Below, piece after piece: positions 60,110 to 64,000 of a DNA stretch of 64,000 bases. Made by a program: the position numbers and the translations under genes. The notes beneath the pieces were generated by a model, which ran no database searches, had not been told where the DNA came from, and was given only the letters and a program-made list of their open reading frames with translations. Source of the DNA: JABMPO01 sp964539785 (lineage in GTDB: Bacteria > Fidelibacterota > Marinisomatia > Marinisomatales > TCS56); NCBI GenBank assembly GCA_964539785.1, contig CAZIJQ010000006.1, positions 8,329-72,328 on the forward strand. The letters run 5' to 3'. Position 1 is the first letter of the stretch, and each line of letters starts with the position of its first letter.

Positions 60110-61431
60110 CAGGATATCTCGCTCTTGTTGATAAACCAATCGCTAACCATGTTGGTGACCAGTTCGCGAGTGGCATCATGGGTGATAGTGTCCAGTACTT
60201 CATTAGCAAAGCCATTGACCATCAGGACCTGGGCCTCGGCGGTACTGATACCGCGGGAGCGCAAGTAAAACAGGGCGTCAGAGTCCAATTCACCGGTTGT
60301 GGAGCCGTGGGAGCATTTAACATCATCGGCATAAATTTCCAACTGGGGATTGGTATGCACCATGGCTTTGTCGGACAGCAATAGATTACGGTTAATCTGG
60401 TTCGCATTGGTCTTTTGAGCATCAGGCTGAACGACAATTTTACCATTGAAAATTGCTTGAGCATTTTCGTCTAAAATGCCTTTGTAAAGTTCAGCACTGG
60501 TACAGTTGGGCATTGCATGATCAATCAGCGTGTGATTGTCAATTACGCTATGGTTATTACCCAGATAAAGTCCATTCAAATCACCGTGGGCACCTTCACC
60601 CCGGAGTGACAGCAACATATTATTACGAACCAGTTTTCCGTTTAAAGATATGGATAGGGATTTGGATCGGGAGTTGGTTTGTTGCTTCAAAATGGTATTT
60701 GAAAGTTGATTGCCGCTGGAGGTCTCAGCCTGAATTTTAGTGCTGTCAAAGCTGCCATTTTTCTCAACGACCACATCGGTGACGACGTTATTAAAATAAT
60801 TCAAATCGCCCAGTCCGATATATTGTTCCACCAAATTCAATTGACTACCGGTGCCGACATTGATCAGGTTGCGGAGGTGAAAAACCTGATTGTCAATAGT
60901 TGGCCGAGTAATGAAAATCAACTGAATTGTAACCGGGTCAACAAGGTGGGCGGGAAGATCAATTTTTACACCGGAATTAAAAAAGGCGGCATTCAATTTA
61001 TCGAATGGGTTGGATGATTCAGGTGTATTTTCCAGGACAGCTTTCTCGACCTGCTCCGGATCGGTTTTCAACAGGTAAGTCAGACTGTTGATTTTTAGCT
61101 CGTACGGTAGCTGTGATATATCAGATAACTCGGCTGTGAAATAACCATTCACAAATACCAACCGTGGCGTGCTGGGCAGGTATTTGAAATCCAGGTTATT
61201 GAAAGAATCCAACTCAGGAACGGGGGTTGCTACAACATACTCGCCACTGATCGAGCTTATGTTCAGGTTGCGCCAATCCTCCTGCTTGGATGAAGGAAAT
61301 CCACTGACACTGAATTGATCCAGGGCTGCTTTGCGCCAGGCAGTCAGCGAACCATTTGAATTGCCATGGAGGCGTTCAAACTCGCGCTGGTAATGCTTTG
61401 TGATAGCTGAAGTGTCGATTGATTTTGCCAT
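60109..61431 (-). CDS. sufD: SufD, Fe-S cluster scaffold subunit
   Basis: 440 residues. The C-terminal core shows DVKCSHGSTTGELDSDALFYLRSRGIS with the conserved Cys-His pair, preceded by the beta-helix region (GLYLGNNHSVIDNHTLIDH). SufD with SufB and SufC forms the scaffold that builds Fe-S clusters with ATP. The N-terminal part (about 1-150) is divergent, as usual. Stop overlaps sufU; starts 5 bases after sufC. Confidence 0.95.
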   Translation of the reverse strand: MAKSIDTSAITKHYQREFERLHGNSNGSLTAWRKAALDQFSVSGFPSSKQEDWRNLNISSISGEYVVATPVPELDSFNNLDFKYLPSTPRLVFVNGYFTAELSDISQLPYELKINSLTYLLKTDPEQVEKAVLENTPESSNPFDKLNAAFFNSGVKIDLPAHLVDPVTIQLIFITRPTIDNQVFHLRNLINVGTGSQLNLVEQYIGLGDLNYFNNVVTDVVVEKNGSFDSTKIQAETSSGNQLSNTILKQQTNSRSKSLSISLNGKLVRNNMLLSLRGEGAHGDLNGLYLGNNHSVIDNHTLIDHAMPNCTSAELYKGILDENAQAIFNGKIVVQPDAQKTNANQINRNLLLSDKAMVHTNPQLEIYADDVKCSHGSTTGELDSDALFYLRSRGISTAEAQVLMVNGFANEVLDTITHDATRELVTNMVSDWFINKSEIS

Positions 61432-61436
61432 GGTAA

Positions 61437-62189
61437 TTATACTGCTGCCGCTTCGTCAAGCCAACTGTAGCCTTGCTGTTCCAGTTTCAGAGCCAAATTA
61501 CGGCCGCCGGATTTGACAATTTTACCATCGATCATGACGTGAATTCGATCCGGTTCCATGTAATTCAGAATGCGCTGGTAATGGGTAATTACTAGAAATC
61601 CCCGCTGGGGGTTGCGGAAATTATTGACCCCTTCAGCCACGATTTTTAAAGCGTCGATATCCAGACCGGAATCGGTCTCATCCAGAATTGCCAGTTTCGG
61701 TTCAAGAGTTATCATCTGTAGAAGTTCATTACGCTTTTTCTCCCCGCCGGAAAAGCCATCGTTTACTGCTCGCTGCAGGAAACTTTCATCCAGTTTAACT
61801 TCCTTGATCTTGGTCTTGATCAGAGAGATGAAGTCCATCGAATCCAGCTCATCCTCGCCCTTATATCTGCGTTGAGCGTTGAAGGCGGACTTAAGGAAAT
61901 ACATATTATTTACACCAGGAATCACCACCGGGTACTGGAAACTCATGAAGATGCCTTCACAAGCCCGATCCTCTGGGCTCAGTTCCAGTAGATCCCGTCC
62001 GTTCCAGGTGATTGATCCCTTGGTGATGGTATAGCCGTCCCGCCCGGAAATTACATTAGACAGGGTGCTTTTGCCGGAACCATTGCGCCCCATGATGGCG
62101 TGCAATTCGCCCGGCTTAATCGACAGATTGATGCCTTTTAATATTTCTTTATCTTCGATACTGACATGTAAATCTTTTATCTCAATCAT
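61437..62189 (-). CDS. sufC: SufC, Fe-S assembly ATPase
   Basis: 250 residues. ABC-ATPase motifs: Walker A GRNGSGKST near residue 36, the SufC-specific Q-loop MSFQYPVVIPGV near residue 91, ABC signature FSGGEKKRNELLQM near residue 144, and Walker B LAILDETDSGLDID near residue 167. SufC powers the SufBCD complex. No membrane partner is involved. Standard length. Confidence 0.98.
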   Translation of the reverse strand: MIEIKDLHVSIEDKEILKGINLSIKPGELHAIMGRNGSGKSTLSNVISGRDGYTITKGSITWNGRDLLELSPEDRACEGIFMSFQYPVVIPGVNNMYFLKSAFNAQRRYKGEDELDSMDFISLIKTKIKEVKLDESFLQRAVNDGFSGGEKKRNELLQMITLEPKLAILDETDSGLDIDALKIVAEGVNNFRNPQRGFLVITHYQRILNYMEPDRIHVMIDGKIVKSGGRNLALKLEQQGYSWLDEAAAV

Positions 62190-62209
62190 TTTAATTCCTT
62201 TTTAAACAA

Positions 62210-62295
62210 TCACCGCAGAGGTCGCGGAGCATGCAGAATATTTAATTATTTAGCAATTATTTTAGCTCAGCGTTCTTTGCGCTCTCAGCGGTTAA
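62210..62295. repeat. Imperfect inverted repeat of GAG-spaced motifs (between sufB and sufC)
   Basis: The left arm at 62210-62240 contains CACCGCAGAGGTCGCGGAG and the right arm at 62265-62295 is its degenerate complement (for example GCGCTCTCAGCGGTTA). The arms flank an AT-rich 25-base centre. The pattern of CRCxGAG units spaced about 8-9 bases matches the elements at 63771-63990. Confidence 0.55.
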
Positions 62296-62316
62296 ATCTT
62301 TTTATGGTAAATCATT

Positions 62317-63759
62317 TTATCCGACGCTGCCTTCCAGGCTTACTTCTAATAGTTTCTGGGCTTCAACGGCGAATTCCATTGGCAACTTCTGGAAGACATT
62401 TTTGCAGAAACCGTGGACGATCATTGATACGGCATCTTCTGTGGAAATACCGCGCTGCTGGCAGTAAAATAATTGATCTTCACTGATATTGGAGGTGGAC
62501 GCTTCATGCTCAACTTGTGCCGATTGGTTACGTATATCCAGATAGGGGAAAGTGTGGGCGCCGCATTTATCGCCGATTAAAATCGAATCACATTGGGAAT
62601 AATTACGGGCATTCTCCGCACTTTTGTTGATCTGGACTAATCCGCGATAAACATTTTGTCCATGGCCGGCAGAGATGCCATTGGAAATAATCGTACTCTT
62701 GGTATTTTTTCCAATATGGATCATTTTTGAACCGGTATCGGCTTGCTGATAATTATTGGTCAGGGCCACGGAATAAAACTCACCTACGGAATTATCGCCT
62801 TTCAGAATACAACTGGGATATTTCCAGGTGATAGCGGAGCCGGTCTCGACCTGGGTCCAACTGATCTTGGAATTCTCTTCTTTACAGATGCCACGTTTGG
62901 TCACAAAATTATAAATACCGCCCTTGCCGTTCTCGTCGCCGGGATACCAGTTCTGGACTGTGGAATATTTGATCTTGGCATCTTTATGAGCCACCAATTC
63001 CACAACGGCTGCATGGAGCTGATTCTCATCACGCATGGGTGCTGTGCAACCTTCAAGGTAGCTGACGTAACTGCCCTCGTCGGCCACGATCAGGGTGCGC
63101 TCGAATTGGCCGGTCTGACTGGCGTTAATCCGGAAATAAGTGGACAATTCCAGCGGACAGTGAACACCTTTCGGAATGTACACAAACGAACCATCGCTGA
63201 AGACGGCGGAATTGAGGGTGGCAAAATAATTATCGGTGTAGGGTACTACCGATCCAAGGTATTTTTCTATCAAATCCGGGTGTTCACGAACGGCCTCAGA
63301 AAAAGGCATGAAGATGACGCCGTGTTTCTTCAATTCATCCTTGAAAGTAGTGGCCACCGATACTGAATCAAAGACCGCATCTACGGCGACACCGGCCAGC
63401 ATCTTCTGCTCGTGTAATGGAATCCCCAGTTTGTCATAGGTTTCCAGCAGTTTGGGATCTACTTCATCTAGGCTTTTTAATTCTTTTTTTTCTTTAGGCG
63501 CTGCATAATAACTGATGGCGTTGTAATCGATGGGCGGGTAATTCAGCTTGGCCCAATCCGGTTCGGCCATGGTCAGCCAGTGACGATAGGCTTTCAGGCG
63601 CCATTCCAATAAAAATTCAGGCTCGTTCTTTTTAGCAGATATCAGACGAACCACATCCTCATTAAGACCGGGTGGAATTATCTCCTGCTCGATATCGGTG
63701 GTGAAGCCGTACTTGTATTTTTGATCGGCTGCTTCGTGGATGATATCTATATCGCTCAT
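62317..63759 (-). CDS. sufB: SufB, Fe-S cluster scaffold subunit
   Basis: 480 residues. Characteristic SufB parts: PPGLNEDVVRLISAKKNEPEF near the N-terminus, FVYIPKGVHCPLELSTYFRIN, the Cys in YLEGCTAPM, and the C-terminal QLFYCQQRGISTEDA. SufB carries the nascent cluster with SufD and SufC. It is the first gene of the suf operon; the downstream 127-base gap to sufC holds an inverted repeat. Confidence 0.97.
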   Translation of the reverse strand: MSDIDIIHEAADQKYKYGFTTDIEQEIIPPGLNEDVVRLISAKKNEPEFLLEWRLKAYRHWLTMAEPDWAKLNYPPIDYNAISYYAAPKEKKELKSLDEVDPKLLETYDKLGIPLHEQKMLAGVAVDAVFDSVSVATTFKDELKKHGVIFMPFSEAVREHPDLIEKYLGSVVPYTDNYFATLNSAVFSDGSFVYIPKGVHCPLELSTYFRINASQTGQFERTLIVADEGSYVSYLEGCTAPMRDENQLHAAVVELVAHKDAKIKYSTVQNWYPGDENGKGGIYNFVTKRGICKEENSKISWTQVETGSAITWKYPSCILKGDNSVGEFYSVALTNNYQQADTGSKMIHIGKNTKSTIISNGISAGHGQNVYRGLVQINKSAENARNYSQCDSILIGDKCGAHTFPYLDIRNQSAQVEHEASTSNISEDQLFYCQQRGISTEDAVSMIVHGFCKNVFQKLPMEFAVEAQKLLEVSLEGSVG

Positions 63760-63770
63760 GATTTTATTTT

Positions 63771-63990
63771 ACCACGGAGGCACTGAGATCACGAAGGACA
63801 CAATTTATAATATTAATTAAAAAATTTGTGCTCTTTGTGTACTTGGTATCTTGGTATTTCACCTTTTTCAATTTTAACACTGAGATACAATGAGTATGGA
63901 AGTCACAGAAATAAATAAAAAATTATCAGTGTTATTAGTGTTCTTTGTGCCTTGTACGTTTCCGTTGATGGTTTTCATAAGTTCATAATG
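63771..63990. repeat. Two tandem imperfect inverted-repeat elements upstream of sufB
   Basis: First element: left arm 63771-63806 (starting ACCACGGAGGCACTGAG) and right arm 63824-63863, partly complementary. Second element: left arm about 63877-63912 (AACACTGAGATACAATGAG) and right arm about 63924-63967. Each is made of about eight- to nine-base units with the pattern CACnGAG/GAAG. The region includes the likely suf promoter but no gene. A sequence of this style also lies between sufB and sufC. Confidence 0.5.
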
Positions 63991-64000
63991 TTAAGATGAG

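Noticed and set aside
1..64000. CRISPR arrays, tRNA or rRNA genes, transposases
   Set aside because: No repeat-spacer arrays, cloverleaf-like intergenic sequences or transposase domains were found by reading.

Overview
The window is chromosomal DNA of a Gram-negative bacterium, roughly 42-45% GC by eye. The gene content suggests the FCB superphylum (Bacteroidota, Calditrichota, Marinimicrobia and relatives). Evidence for this includes a TonB receptor with a carboxypeptidase-regulatory-like N-terminus paired with a DUF4249-like lipoprotein, a DUF6913 gene next to a Bacteroidetes-type GlmU homologue, a DUF4097 envelope operon led by an ECF sigma factor, many lipoproteins and beta-barrels, GTP-type PEPCK and ThyX. 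I cannot fix the phylum from the sequence alone. No tRNA, rRNA, CRISPR array, transposase or prophage gene was seen. Most of the window is ordinary core genome with a few unusual envelope loci.

Layout. 1-2990: the end of a sigma-54 activator, two palindromic candidate enhancer sites, a candidate -24/-12 promoter, then a Gly/Asp-rich secreted protein, a beta-barrel protein and a Spy/CpxP-like protein. 3.2-6.0 kb: membrane protein, flavin reductase-like protein, patatin phospholipase, 3-methyladenine glycosylase. 6.3-9.8 kb: TonB receptor and partner lipoprotein. 10.1-12.8 kb: redox cluster (NapH/CcoG-like ferredoxin, Crp/Fnr regulator, thioredoxin-fold protein, DoxX). 13.0-16.1 kb: SppA protease fused to a barrel-like domain, and ElbB. 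16.1-21.5 kb (minus): ECF sigma factor, anti-sigma factor with HEAT repeats and three exported beta-solenoid proteins. 21.6-26.0 kb: PEPCK, L27, L21, RNase G. 26.5-32.3 kb: CysQ, ThyX, an amidase locus split at an A10 run, a duplicated lipoprotein, RadC. 32.6-36.7 kb: an interrupted oxidase-like gene, an EEP-family lipoprotein, a barrel protein and signalling genes.

37.0-40.5 kb: glutaryl-CoA dehydrogenase-like enzyme, CDF transporter and class V aminotransferase. 40.6-47.9 kb (minus): CoaX, BirA, a PAP2-like protein and a LysM lipoprotein, then methylmalonyl-CoA mutase large subunit, a TerB/DnaJ protein, a biotin carrier and biotin carboxylase. BirA would biotinylate the carrier, and the mutase and carboxylase point to propionyl-CoA/methylmalonyl-CoA metabolism. 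48.0-50.6 kb: DUF6913, GlmU-like, zinc-ribbon and DUF3467 genes. 50.6-53.2 kb: PAP2 phosphatase, a 30-residue membrane peptide coupled to EtfA, and EtfAB, the likely electron acceptor of the acyl-CoA dehydrogenase. 53.4-56.2 kb: adenine methyltransferase, an unknown coupled protein and endonuclease V. 56.2-57.7 kb: dCMP deaminase (which would supply dUMP to ThyX) and two exported proteins. 57.9-63.8 kb: the SUF iron-sulfur operon sufB-C-D-U-T-S.

The strongest unusual signals are: the A10 run joining a lipoprotein to a peptidoglycan-recognition amidase that has no usable start of its own; the ECF/HEAT anti-sigma/beta-solenoid operon; the barrel-SppA fusion; the two palindromes in front of the sigma-54-type promoter; the methyltransferase with an unknown coupled partner; and the small membrane peptide coupled to etfA.
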